64,000 nt of DNA, taken from positions 17,418 through 81,417 of the forward strand of contig DXHR01000001.1 of NCBI GenBank assembly GCA_019113295.1, given 5' to 3'. The notes under the pieces are model-generated. The model was not told the DNA's origin. It searched no databases and saw nothing but the letters and a program-made list of their open reading frames with translations. Origin of the DNA: Candidatus Salinicoccus stercoripullorum. Lineage in GTDB: Bacteria > Bacillota > Bacilli > Staphylococcales > Salinicoccaceae. Below are positions 32,418-40,099 of this stretch, piece by piece. The position numbers and the translations under genes are program-made. The first letter of the stretch is position 1, and each line of letters starts with the position of its first letter.

Positions 32418-33383
32418 CTATTCGTTCAACGCTCTGTCGATCACCTGGATATTTTCACGCATAAGTGATTGATAGGTTGCATCATCTGGATCTCTGTCGG
32501 TCAGAACGGAGAGGTTGTGGAATTCCAGCGGCTCGGTGTCGGTTTCCCGCCGGATGGTGTCGGCAATCCTGGATGTGAGGTTCTGTTCATAAAGTATATA
32601 AGGTGTCCCCTGTGCTTCGACGTTTTCTATGATTTCGACGAGTTCCTGCTGGGACGGCTCCTGATTGTTCATGCCGGTGATGCCGACCTGGTTGAAATGA
32701 TATCGGTCTGCAAGATAACCGAGGGATTCGTGCGAAATGTAGATGGTGTCGCGCACAGGAGTTCCGGTTATAGCCTTGAATTCTGCATCGATGTCTTTGA
32801 GATCATTCGCAAGAGCCTCGAAGTTTTCATTGTAGAGCGCTTCCTGATCCGGATTCATCTCCACCAGCCTGTCCTTTATCGATTCGGCCATCTGAAGGGA
32901 AAATACCGGATCCAGCCATATGTGCGGATCTTCCGATCCATGCCCATGCCCTTCATCACCATGTCCATGCGCCTCATCATGATCTTCATCCCCGTGGTCA
33001 TGCCCCTCGTGCATTTCTATGAAATCATCTTCGGAAATGGTGTTTCCCGCTGCATGGAAATTGCTGTGGTCTCCGACTGCATTTTTGATCTTTTCCGCGA
33101 CGGGGTCGAATTCATCGGTAGTGTAGAGGAACAAATCCCCGCCGGCGAAGTCGATCATCTCTTTTTGTGTGGGTTCATATGAGTGAATGTCGACACCATT
33201 CGGATAGATCGTCTCCACATCGACCGTGTCCCCGCCAATCTGCTCAGCAAAACTTTTCAGCGGGAAGACGGTTGTATAGATCTGCATAGTCCCATCTTCA
33301 CTGCCGCCATCTCTGTCATTTCCACAGGCGGCAAGTGTGAGCACCAGCAGAGCCGTATATATGACTGTCATTATTTTTTTCAT
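32418..33383 (-). CDS. znuA: zinc ABC transporter substrate-binding lipoprotein (ZnuA/AdcA type)
   Basis: A 321-residue cluster 9 metal-binding lipoprotein. Lipobox LAAC places the lipid Cys near residue 20. A His-rich acidic loop (residues about 127-152, HEGHDHGDEDHDEAHGHGD) precedes DPHIWLDPV, a pattern of zinc importers; a further ligand His lies in TIYISHESLGYLADRYHF. Two Zur-box-like palindromes lie upstream, supporting zinc control. No ATPase or permease gene is next to it, so the rest of the importer must be elsewhere. Confidence 0.92.
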   Translation of the reverse strand: MKKIMTVIYTALLVLTLAACGNDRDGGSEDGTMQIYTTVFPLKSFAEQIGGDTVDVETIYPNGVDIHSYEPTQKEMIDFAGGDLFLYTTDEFDPVAEKIKNAVGDHSNFHAAGNTISEDDFIEMHEGHDHGDEDHDEAHGHGDEGHGHGSEDPHIWLDPVFSLQMAESIKDRLVEMNPDQEALYNENFEALANDLKDIDAEFKAITGTPVRDTIYISHESLGYLADRYHFNQVGITGMNNQEPSQQELVEIIENVEAQGTPYILYEQNLTSRIADTIRRETDTEPLEFHNLSVLTDRDPDDATYQSLMRENIQVIDRALNE

Positions 33384-33411
33384 GTATGTGTACTCCTTTT
33401 ATTCGGCATAA

Positions 33412-33453
33412 CGTAATGATTACGATTTAAAATTATATCGTAACGATTACGAT
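33412..33453 (-). promoter_or_regulatory. two Zur boxes upstream of znuA
   Basis: CGTAATGATTACG (33412-33424) and ATCGTAACGATTACGAT (33437-33453) both fit the Zur consensus TCGTAATNATTACGA. Their centres are about 27 bases apart and the nearer one is 29 bases before the znuA start. This arrangement suits repression by Zur when zinc is plentiful. Confidence 0.85.
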
Positions 33454-33573
33454 TGCACAAGGGGATGAATCGTTATTTTTATAAAAGTATTGAAAAAAAC
33501 AGTAGAAACGCTTAAAATGGTTAAGGCGGTTTAATGAATACGGGGATCTGGCTGATATTGTACAGCAATCGTT

Positions 33574-33657
33574 TCATCCCACATTGCGGGATGATCAACT
33601 GGCCAGTTGAAAAGTAGCCCGGCAGTCCTTTCAGAGTACTGTCTGACATGGTATAAT
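33574..33657 (+). promoter_or_regulatory. paired hairpins and extended -10 promoter upstream of rpmG
   Basis: In the 350-base gap between znuA and rpmG, TCATCCC/GGGATGA (33574-33594) abuts the 16-base palindrome TCAACTGGCCAGTTGA (33595-33610). An extended -10, TGGTATAAT, lies at 33649-33657, 77 bases before the rpmG start. The hairpins are upstream of that promoter, so they are DNA sites or the end of another short transcript. Confidence 0.5.
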
Positions 33658-33734
33658 ATTAATATTGTTCCAATTTTGCAGATCCATCGCCGCAAATCGA
33701 ACTGGAAACACGTATAGCAAAGGAGGCGGAACTG

Positions 33735-33884
33735 ATGAGAGTAAATGTAACTTTGGCTTGCACTGACTGTGGAGATCGTAACTATATTACGACTAAAAAC
33801 AAAAAAAACAATCCTGAGCGTATTGAAATGAAAAAATACTGCCCTAGATCAAACAGCTACACACTTCATCGTGAAACGAAGTAA
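33735..33884 (+). CDS. rpmG: 50S ribosomal protein L33
   Basis: A 49-residue L33 ([20 protein letters not shown] start, TLHRETK end). GGAGG is ten bases before the ATG. The zinc-ribbon positions hold Cys9, Cys12 and Cys36, but the fourth (residue 39) is Ser, so this is between the four-Cys zinc form and the Cys-free form. Cys-free L33 copies are often Zur-controlled; the Zur boxes here lie about 280 bases away on the znuA side, so control of rpmG by them is uncertain. Confidence 0.95.
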   Translation: MRVNVTLACTDCGDRNYITTKNKKNNPERIEMKKYCPRSNSYTLHRETK

Positions 33885-33896
33885 GTGTCGCTTTCC

Positions 33897-33924
33897 GGCC
33901 TCCTGATTACAGGCGGCCTTTTTT
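33897..33924 (+). terminator. terminator of rpmG
   Basis: GGCCTCCTG pairs with CAGGCGGCC (one mismatch) around ATTA and is followed by six T. Confidence 0.85.
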
Positions 33925-34029
33925 GTGCGCGTATATGATTAGTGGCGGTTCCTGTGTTTATTCTGCTATGATTGAAGGGAAGAGTACACGGTTTGTGTTC
34001 ATAAAAAGTCCATGGAGGAGAACTTGCTA

Positions 34030-34902
34030 ATGACGACGATTATGGAAGGTAAGAAAGTTGCTGCCTATCTTTCCGGGGAGATTACGGATGCGCTCGCGGA
34101 ATCCCATAAGCACGGGATCAAGCCGAAGGTGGCCTTTGTCAGGATCGGGGAACTGACGGATGCGATCTCCTATGAAAATGCCGCAATGAAACGCTTGGAA
34201 AAGCTCGGCATCGAGACGGAACAGTATCACTTTGCGGGGGACGTTTCCGCAAAGGCGTTTCTGACGAAATTCAGGGAGATCAACGAGGATTACTCGGTCA
34301 ACGGCATCCTGCTGCTGCAGCCGGTGCCGAAACACATCGACATGAAGCGCGTCGTGGAACTGATGAATCCGATCAAGGACATCGACGGCATGACGCCGGT
34401 CAACATGGGGAAGGTATTGACGGGTGAGCCGGACCGCCTTGAACCATGCACACCCGCTGCAGTCATGGAAATCCTGAAATTCTATGACATCGATCTCAAG
34501 GGCAGGAATGTCACCGTGGTCGGCGCGAGTGCGGTTGTGGGTAAACCGCTCACCCTGTCGCTGATTAACAAAGAAGCGACGGTGACCACATGCAACCTCT
34601 ACACCGATGACCTGGTGGATAAATGCAAAAATGCGGATGTGATCATCAGCGCTGCAGGCGTCAGAAATCTGGTCGATGATGCACACGTCAAAGAGGGCGC
34701 GGTCGTCATCGATGTCGGTATCAACTTCACCGAGGAAGGCAGAATGGTCGGTGATGTGAACTATGAAGCAGTCAAGGACAAGACTTCCTATATCACCCCT
34801 GTGCCGGGTGGTGTGGGTGCAATCACTACGACTGTGCTTGCCTATCATCTGATGATGGCGACGGATTTTCAAAAAGAACCGGTGCTGTTCCTCGAGGACT
34901 GA
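34030..34902 (+). CDS. FolD-like methylenetetrahydrofolate dehydrogenase/cyclohydrolase, divergent paralogue
   Basis: A 290-residue FolD-family protein. Canonical parts are NPIKDIDGMTPVNMGKV near residue 119, the NADP-loop GASAVVGKP near 172 and YITPVPGGVGAITTT near 260. In normal FolD the active-site stretch reads SYVxxKxK; here it is SYENAAMKRLEKLGI, so the catalytic lysine (E. coli Lys54/human Lys56 position) is Ala, and QLPLP is replaced by LLQPVPKHI. Similar variants exist in clostridia. Cyclohydrolase activity may be lost or use another residue. ATG at 34030 follows GGAGGAGA. Confidence 0.85.
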   Translation: MTTIMEGKKVAAYLSGEITDALAESHKHGIKPKVAFVRIGELTDAISYENAAMKRLEKLGIETEQYHFAGDVSAKAFLTKFREINEDYSVNGILLLQPVPKHIDMKRVVELMNPIKDIDGMTPVNMGKVLTGEPDRLEPCTPAAVMEILKFYDIDLKGRNVTVVGASAVVGKPLTLSLINKEATVTTCNLYTDDLVDKCKNADVIISAAGVRNLVDDAHVKEGAVVIDVGINFTEEGRMVGDVNYEAVKDKTSYITPVPGGVGAITTTVLAYHLMMATDFQKEPVLFLED

Positions 34903-34914
34903 CCGGCATGTACC

Positions 34915-34940
34915 GGCCGGGCGTATGCCCCGGCCTTTTT
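34915..34940 (+). terminator. terminator of the folD-like gene
   Basis: GGCCGGG and CCCCGGCC form the stem around GCGTATG and five T follow. Confidence 0.85.
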
Positions 34941-34953
34941 GAATACGCATTTT

Positions 34954-35337
34954 TCACAGCATCATTATATCGAGGATGTCCATGAAGGAGATGAACACCA
35001 TATCATCCGCCGGGCTGTTTGTCTTCTGTCCGATCAGCATCATGCTCCACTTGTCTATCGTGATGATATCGACTGTAATATGGAAACGTCTACCGTCATA
35101 GTAGTATTCGACTTTTACCTTTCGTTTGTCCTGCCGGGCTTTTTTCAGTATGCGGTCCATCTCCTCCAGCCGGTCGTCGGAGAGTTCCGGGCGGCTGATC
35201 TTTGTCTGGTCGTCGACCAGACGCCTGACTGTTTCGAATTGTTCAGGCATCGTGGCGAAAGGGGCCCATTTGATCATCCCTCTGCCCTGTGGAATATTGG
35301 AGTCCAGTTTTTCGATGGGTATATCCCGGTAATCCAT
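34954..35337 (-). CDS. YolD-like family protein
   Basis: A 127-residue YolD-like protein. Recognisable are the start YRDIPIEKLDS, GRGMIKWAPFATMPEQFETV near residue 20 and the C-terminal strands VKVEYYYDGRRFHITVDIITID. YolD proteins are usually encoded next to Y-family DNA polymerases in SOS loci; no such polymerase is present here, so this copy is solitary. The ATG at 35337 has GAGG eight bases upstream. The 148-base gap to the next gene contains an AT-rich region and AACATATGTTC-like dyad near 35382, a possible operator. Confidence 0.78.
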   Translation of the reverse strand: MDYRDIPIEKLDSNIPQGRGMIKWAPFATMPEQFETVRRLVDDQTKISRPELSDDRLEEMDRILKKARQDKRKVKVEYYYDGRRFHITVDIITIDKWSMMLIGQKTNSPADDMVFISFMDILDIMML

Positions 35338-35485
35338 TTGCATCGCCTCTTCTTCAATAAACTTTGTCAACCTCATTATACGAACATATGTTCTGTTTTT
35401 CAATGAAGGATATCAAACTGTTCATTTAGGGAACAGGGACTTGTATGCTAAGATTATTAGAAAGTGAAATTAGGAGGAAGAATAA

Positions 35486-36505
35486 ATGATCGGATATATT
35501 GGAAGTTACACCAAAGAGAACGGCCAGGGTATATACAGGTATGAGTTGGATTCTGAAAAAGGGGAGTTCAAATCTGTTGAAGTTGCTGCGCAAACACCGA
35601 ATGCGACTTATCTGGACATTCAGAATGACCGCATCTATGCAATCAAAAAAGGCAAGACAAAAGGCGGTGTGGCAACATACGAAATCGCCGATCTCGAAAC
35701 GGGTGAACTCAGGTTCATCGACGATTGCCTGGAAGAGGGCGGATCGGGCTGCCACTTGATGCTGACTTCGGATCAGAACCATCTGGTGGATACCGTCTAC
35801 GGATCCGGAGAGGTACGTCTTTACGAAGTCGATGACAGAGGTGTCGTGACGGACCGGCTGGATGTTTTCCAGGTAGAGGGGGACGGTCCGCACGAACGCC
35901 AGGACGGCCCGCATGCCCATTTTGTAACGGAGACTCCCGACAGGCAGTATCTTGTTGCAGTGGATCTTGGTGCCGATAAACTGGTTACATTGAAAATCGA
36001 TGAAGGCAAACTTGAGCAGGTGGCGGAGTGCAGTGTGGCTCCGGGCAGCGGTCCGCGTCATCTTGTGTTCAACGAAGCTGGGGACTATGCGTTCATATTC
36101 ACTGAACTGTCCAATGAAGTGATCGGCGCCTCTTATGAAGACGGAGTCTTCACGCCGGAGGATGTTTATTCCGCTCTGCCTGAGGATTTTGACGGCCACT
36201 CGCAGGGGGCGGCAATCCGCAGGCACCCGAGCAGGGGATTCCTTTATGTATCGAACAGGGGCCATAACAGCATAGCCGTGTTCAAAGTGGACGAAGCGGG
36301 GAGGAAACTCGAGAGGATCCAGATTGAACCGACCCACGGCGACTGGCCGCGCGATTTCAACATCACACCGGATGGGAAGCACCTCATCTGCGCCCATGAG
36401 CGGTCACATAACCTCGTGCTGTTCGATGTGAATGAAGACGGCACGCTCACGCGTCGGGAAAGCGAAGCGGAAGTGCCGGAAGGTGTTTTCGTCGGATTCA
36501 TGTAA
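35486..36505 (+). CDS. pgl: lactonase family protein (6-phosphogluconolactonase, YkgB/Pgl beta-propeller type)
   Basis: A 339-residue seven-bladed beta-propeller lactonase of the YkgB/PgL type, proposed to hydrolyse 6-phosphogluconolactone in the pentose phosphate pathway. Typical parts are the start GYIGSYTKENGQGIYRYEL, the HAHFVTETPDRQYLVAVDLG stretch near residue 145, GSGPRHLVFN near 190 and NRGHNSIAVFKVDE near 250. RBS AGGAGG is eight bases before the ATG. Cytoplasmic; no signal peptide. Confidence 0.88.
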   Translation: MIGYIGSYTKENGQGIYRYELDSEKGEFKSVEVAAQTPNATYLDIQNDRIYAIKKGKTKGGVATYEIADLETGELRFIDDCLEEGGSGCHLMLTSDQNHLVDTVYGSGEVRLYEVDDRGVVTDRLDVFQVEGDGPHERQDGPHAHFVTETPDRQYLVAVDLGADKLVTLKIDEGKLEQVAECSVAPGSGPRHLVFNEAGDYAFIFTELSNEVIGASYEDGVFTPEDVYSALPEDFDGHSQGAAIRRHPSRGFLYVSNRGHNSIAVFKVDEAGRKLERIQIEPTHGDWPRDFNITPDGKHLICAHERSHNLVLFDVNEDGTLTRRESEAEVPEGVFVGFM

Positions 36506-36506
36506 G

Positions 36507-36794
36507 ATGAGAAAAAAGACAGTGATCCTCATTATATTCATCCTCGCGGCCGTCCTCCTGCTTGTCCTGCCGCTTGCGGACAAGACGAGCGGTTCGGAGC
36601 GGGTCATCATAGACAATACACTCCGCGAGATTGTGCATCCTTCCTGTTTTGATCAGGCGGAGCTCACGAACTATATCGATGAAGTGTCCTATTCAAGGGC
36701 CACAGAAGAGCTCGGCTATACAGTGGAAGATGAATGCTCCGGGCAGTATCTCGAAGAAGGCAGGGAAAGTGTAATAAGTAAAATATTTAATTAG
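36507..36794 (+). CDS. small exported or membrane-anchored protein of unknown function
   Basis: A 95-residue protein with a short basic start (MRKK), a hydrophobic segment to about residue 23, then a soluble acidic part with two cysteines (HPSCFDQAEL, EDECSGQ). The Cys pair could form an extracellular disulfide. It starts one base after the lactonase stop, so it is probably co-translated; its RBS is weak. I do not recognise the family. Confidence 0.6.
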   Translation: MRKKTVILIIFILAAVLLLVLPLADKTSGSERVIIDNTLREIVHPSCFDQAELTNYIDEVSYSRATEELGYTVEDECSGQYLEEGRESVISKIFN

Positions 36795-36894
36795 TACAGT
36801 TGATGGATTATATTGATTTTTCAGAAAACTGATGGTACTATTTAGTCATACCATTTTTTTCATTCTTTCAACTATTATTTTTTGGAATTGCCTT

Positions 36895-36934
36895 CCATAA
36901 AAAAGGCCCCGCAAATGCGGGGCCTTTTTTATGG
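36895..36934. terminator. bidirectional terminator
   Basis: A perfect 18-bp stem (36895-36912 with 36917-36934) containing GGCCCCGC and a 4-base loop, with an A-run left and T-run right. It serves both convergent genes. Confidence 0.93.
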
Positions 36935-36935
36935 C

Positions 36936-37199
36936 CTATTTTATTTTGACGTCATCATATGCATCGTCTTTAATGGCGGCTGCCACATAAGGGCATGTCG
37001 GCTGGATCTTTTTGTCATTTGCCCGTGCCATCTCGACAATCTCATCGACGAGATCCTTGGCAAGACCTCTGTTGCGGTATTCAGGTTCTGTAAACGTGCT
37101 GGTCACATCGTAGTAGTCGCCATGCTCTTCGTAGATGAGTTCGGCGATGATGTTATGCCCTTCCTCGAGAAAAAGTTTTCCGTCTTCTTTCTTAAGCAT
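36936..37199 (-). CDS. YjdJ-type GNAT N-acetyltransferase
   Basis: An 87-residue minimal acetyltransferase of the GNAT YjdJ group (PF14542-like). The acetyl-CoA region is EPEYRNRGLAKDLVDEIVEMA and a Cys-containing TCPYVAAAIKD follows. Members are about 90-100 residues, so it is complete. RBS GGAG before the ATG. It is 15 bases downstream of ppaC on the same strand and probably in its transcript. Substrate unknown. Confidence 0.8.
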   Translation of the reverse strand: MLKKEDGKLFLEEGHNIIAELIYEEHGDYYDVTSTFTEPEYRNRGLAKDLVDEIVEMARANDKKIQPTCPYVAAAIKDDAYDDVKIK

Positions 37200-37214
37200 G
37201 AAATCTGCTCCTTT

Positions 37215-38138
37215 CTATGACAAAGCTTTGGTGATATTCGGTACAACCTGCTTCTTGCGGGAGACGACTCCCTCCAATACTGCGGTGTTATCATCAAGGG
37301 CGACATCGAATGCTTTCTCTACAGCACCGGACTCCTTGCCGAGTGACAATACTTTGGAGTCGGATTTAAGGATATCAGTCACGACGAGTACGAACAGATC
37401 GTAACCTTCCTTTTCAATCTGGCCATTGATTGCTGCTTCGATTTCTTCTCTCCGTTCAAAGACCTCATCCACATCCACGACATTGATCTGGGCGATGCGC
37501 GTCGTCTTGATACCCATGTCGAAGGACTTCGCATCTCCTGTGATCAGTTCTTCGGCGGACTTGTCCTTAGTGGAAGCCCCCGCCTTGAGCATGTCGATTC
37601 CGTACGCTTCAAGATCCACACCTGCAATCTCCTTCAGTTCCGATGCTGCATCGATATCCTCTTCAGTCGTTGTCGGCGACTTGAACAGCAGCGTATCCGA
37701 GATGATTGCAGAAACCATCAGTCCCGCCATCTCTTTTGTGATTTCAAGTCCGTTTTCCTTATAGACCTTGTTGAGGATTGTCGCTGTACATCCCACAGGT
37801 TCCGCACGATAGTGGAGCGGGGCTTCTGTGTGGAAGTTTGCGATGCGGTGGTGGTCGAACACTTTCAGGATCTCCGCTTTTTCGATGTTGTCCGCGGACT
37901 GCTGGAACTCATTATGGTCGACCAGGATGACGGTCTCATCCGCGTCGAGTGCCCCGAGGATCTCCGGTGACGGAGCACCGAAGTATTCAAGCGCGTATTC
38001 TGTCTCCGCATTGATTTCACCGAGGCGGAAAGCTTTTGCGTCGCGCCCCAGACGGCTTTCGATGTCTGCTGCAACAATCGCGGATGTGATCGTATCCGTG
38101 TCCGGATTCTGATGTCCAAAAATTTTAACTGCACTCAT
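37215..38138 (-). CDS. ppaC: manganese-dependent inorganic pyrophosphatase
   Basis: A 307-residue family II pyrophosphatase. The DHH-phosphoesterase motifs are GHQNPDTDTITSAI near residue 8, DETVILVDHNE near 68, and the DHH signature KVFDHHRIANFHTEAPLHYR near 95 (written here as VFDHHRIANF). The C-terminal DHHA2 domain follows residue 190. It splits pyrophosphate and so drives biosynthesis, including NAD synthesis by the enzymes encoded next door. RBS GGAGAC upstream. Confidence 0.95.
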   Translation of the reverse strand: MSAVKIFGHQNPDTDTITSAIVAADIESRLGRDAKAFRLGEINAETEYALEYFGAPSPEILGALDADETVILVDHNEFQQSADNIEKAEILKVFDHHRIANFHTEAPLHYRAEPVGCTATILNKVYKENGLEITKEMAGLMVSAIISDTLLFKSPTTTEEDIDAASELKEIAGVDLEAYGIDMLKAGASTKDKSAEELITGDAKSFDMGIKTTRIAQINVVDVDEVFERREEIEAAINGQIEKEGYDLFVLVVTDILKSDSKVLSLGKESGAVEKAFDVALDDNTAVLEGVVSRKKQVVPNITKALS

Positions 38139-38200
38139 GTTTAATGTCTCCTTTGATATGTTATTACTATTCCCATTTTATCACTCAGCCACTCATTCTT

Positions 38201-38752
38201 CTATCGTTCAACTGTTGCGCCGAGTGAATTTTTGAAGTGTTCCAGTGCAAAAGTGTGGCCGTCAGGGTTGAATGAACCCACACACGACGCAGGTACTGTG
38301 ATCCGGTACCCTTTATTATACGCATCCACTGCGGTGTGCAGGATGCAGATGTCGGTAACGAGACCGGTGAGGGTGAGAGAATTGATGCCTCTTTCCGCGA
38401 GCAGCTGTCCGAGATTGGTGCCGGCAAACGCACTGTACCGGGTCTTGTCTATGAAAAATATGTTTGGCGCAGATTCGATCTCTTCATAGATGTCCTTTAC
38501 CCTGCCGAACAGTTCACGTCCCTTTGTGCCGGCAATGTTGTGGGGCGGGAACAGCTTTGTTTCAGGATGATGCTCGTCCCCTTCCTGGTGGATATCCATC
38601 AGGAAGAACACCGGGCGCCCGGCTTCATGGAATTCCCTGATCTTATCCGTCAGTGCATCTTCGATTGCGAGAGCAGGTTCCCCCGCGGTAAGTTTTCCTT
38701 GCGGTGCGGCGAAATCATAGGAATAATCGATGACAAGCAGTGCTTCTGACAT
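38201..38752 (-). CDS. pncA: nicotinamidase (isochorismatase-like cysteine hydrolase)
   Basis: A 183-residue isochorismatase-superfamily enzyme that converts nicotinamide to nicotinate. Catalytic Asp is in LLVIDYSYDF, Lys in FFIDKTRYSAF, and Cys in GLVTDICILHTAVDA; metal ligands are in MDIHQEGDEHHPE. ATG at 38752 has GAGGGA upstream. Neighbours encode an MFS transporter, nicotinate phosphoribosyltransferase and NAD synthetase, so the assignment to NAD salvage is strong. Confidence 0.92.
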   Translation of the reverse strand: MSEALLVIDYSYDFAAPQGKLTAGEPALAIEDALTDKIREFHEAGRPVFFLMDIHQEGDEHHPETKLFPPHNIAGTKGRELFGRVKDIYEEIESAPNIFFIDKTRYSAFAGTNLGQLLAERGINSLTLTGLVTDICILHTAVDAYNKGYRITVPASCVGSFNPDGHTFALEHFKNSLGATVER

Positions 38753-38812
38753 ATAGATCCCTCTTTTCTGAATATTTGTTACGTCCATTATTCCATTAAA
38801 TGGTACAGAATT

Positions 38813-39994
38813 CTATCGTACGGCAGCTTTTCCTTTCTGCATGAATAAAATATTCATAGTTACCAGTACAAAGATGATGCATGCGAAAAATGTGAAGTAG
38901 TGTGCACCGCCCGTCATGCCGATAATTGCCCCGCCTGCGGCAGGGCCGCTAATGCTTCCGAGGCTGAACATGACGCCTGCCATCAGGTTGCCCGCCGGCA
39001 GGTTCGATTTCGGCGTGATATCGGTCATGTAGCTGATACCGAGCGAATACATGGAGCCGACGAAGATGCCCGCCAGTATGAAGGAGAGGAGGAGCATGAT
39101 GAATGACCCGCTGAATATCTCCATCATGAGAAATGTGGCCACGCCGAGGGCGAGCAGTATGTTGATGAGCTTCCCCCGTCCGACCCTGTCACCGAGACCG
39201 CCGATCGGCACCTGGAGCAGTATGGCTCCGAGGCTGAAGGCCGGCAGTATCCATGTGATCTCCGACAGCTTGAAATCATGCCGGATGGCAAACACCGGGA
39301 AGTTGCTGTTGAGGGAGGCCTCGAGCACCCCGTAGAGCATGGGGAATAAAAATGCCACCCAGCTTGTTTTCAGCACATTCCTGAAGTTTTTGAGTGTATT
39401 GACCAGACTGGCCTTCCCGCCGGTGTCTTCGGGCTTTGCACCCTCCGCACCCTTCAGCAGGAAAATCAGCGGCCACGCCATCATTGTCAGCACCCCTGAA
39501 ACGAGGAACGGGAGCGGCTCCCATATTGTTACGAGCTCGCTCACTTTCGGGCCGATCATGAATCCCGCCGAGAAGAACAGGCCGTAAAAGGCGATGACTT
39601 TGCCGAGTTTGTGCTGAGGCGTGCTTGTGGTCAGCCATGTCTGTGTGCTGAAGTGGAGTGCATTGTCGCCGATGCCGACGATCAGGCGGAGTATGAACCA
39701 CAGCCATATCGAATCGAGCAGGGGGAATGCAAGGAGTGACAGACCCACGATGGCGCCGCCTGTGATGATCATCGGACGGAAACCGTATCTTCGGAGCGGC
39801 GCCTCGATGAACAATGCCGACAGGAGGACGCCTATGTAAAGGCCCGATGCATGCAGCCCGTTGATGGTGGCACTGACCTGCCGGTTTTCGAAGATGAATG
39901 ATATGAGTGGGAGGAGCATTCCCTGGGAGAACCCGGATATGCAGACGATGACGGACAGGATGATGAATCGTGCCCTGAAGCTCTCTGTTTTCAT
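38813..39994 (-). CDS. MFS transporter in the NAD-salvage cluster
   Basis: A 393-residue major facilitator with 12 predicted helices. The loop 2-3 region reads APLRRYGFRPMI, and the N-terminal FRARFIILSVIVCISGFSQG leads into helix 1. The start at 39994 follows GGAGGCATAAC; the same frame is open for 258 more codons upstream, antisense to pncB, but that extension has no RBS and no membrane character. Being flanked by pncA and pncB suggests transport of a pyridine vitamin, which is inference. Confidence 0.87.
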   Translation of the reverse strand: MKTESFRARFIILSVIVCISGFSQGMLLPLISFIFENRQVSATINGLHASGLYIGVLLSALFIEAPLRRYGFRPMIITGGAIVGLSLLAFPLLDSIWLWFILRLIVGIGDNALHFSTQTWLTTSTPQHKLGKVIAFYGLFFSAGFMIGPKVSELVTIWEPLPFLVSGVLTMMAWPLIFLLKGAEGAKPEDTGGKASLVNTLKNFRNVLKTSWVAFLFPMLYGVLEASLNSNFPVFAIRHDFKLSEITWILPAFSLGAILLQVPIGGLGDRVGRGKLINILLALGVATFLMMEIFSGSFIMLLLSFILAGIFVGSMYSLGISYMTDITPKSNLPAGNLMAGVMFSLGSISGPAAGGAIIGMTGGAHYFTFFACIIFVLVTMNILFMQKGKAAVR

Positions 39995-40099
39995 GTTATG
40001 CCTCCAGACGATTATAGTAATGATACAGTATATTCTTGTGTTAAACTGGTTATGAATAATTATAACTGATTTACAGCATACATGAAGGGATTGGCAAGG

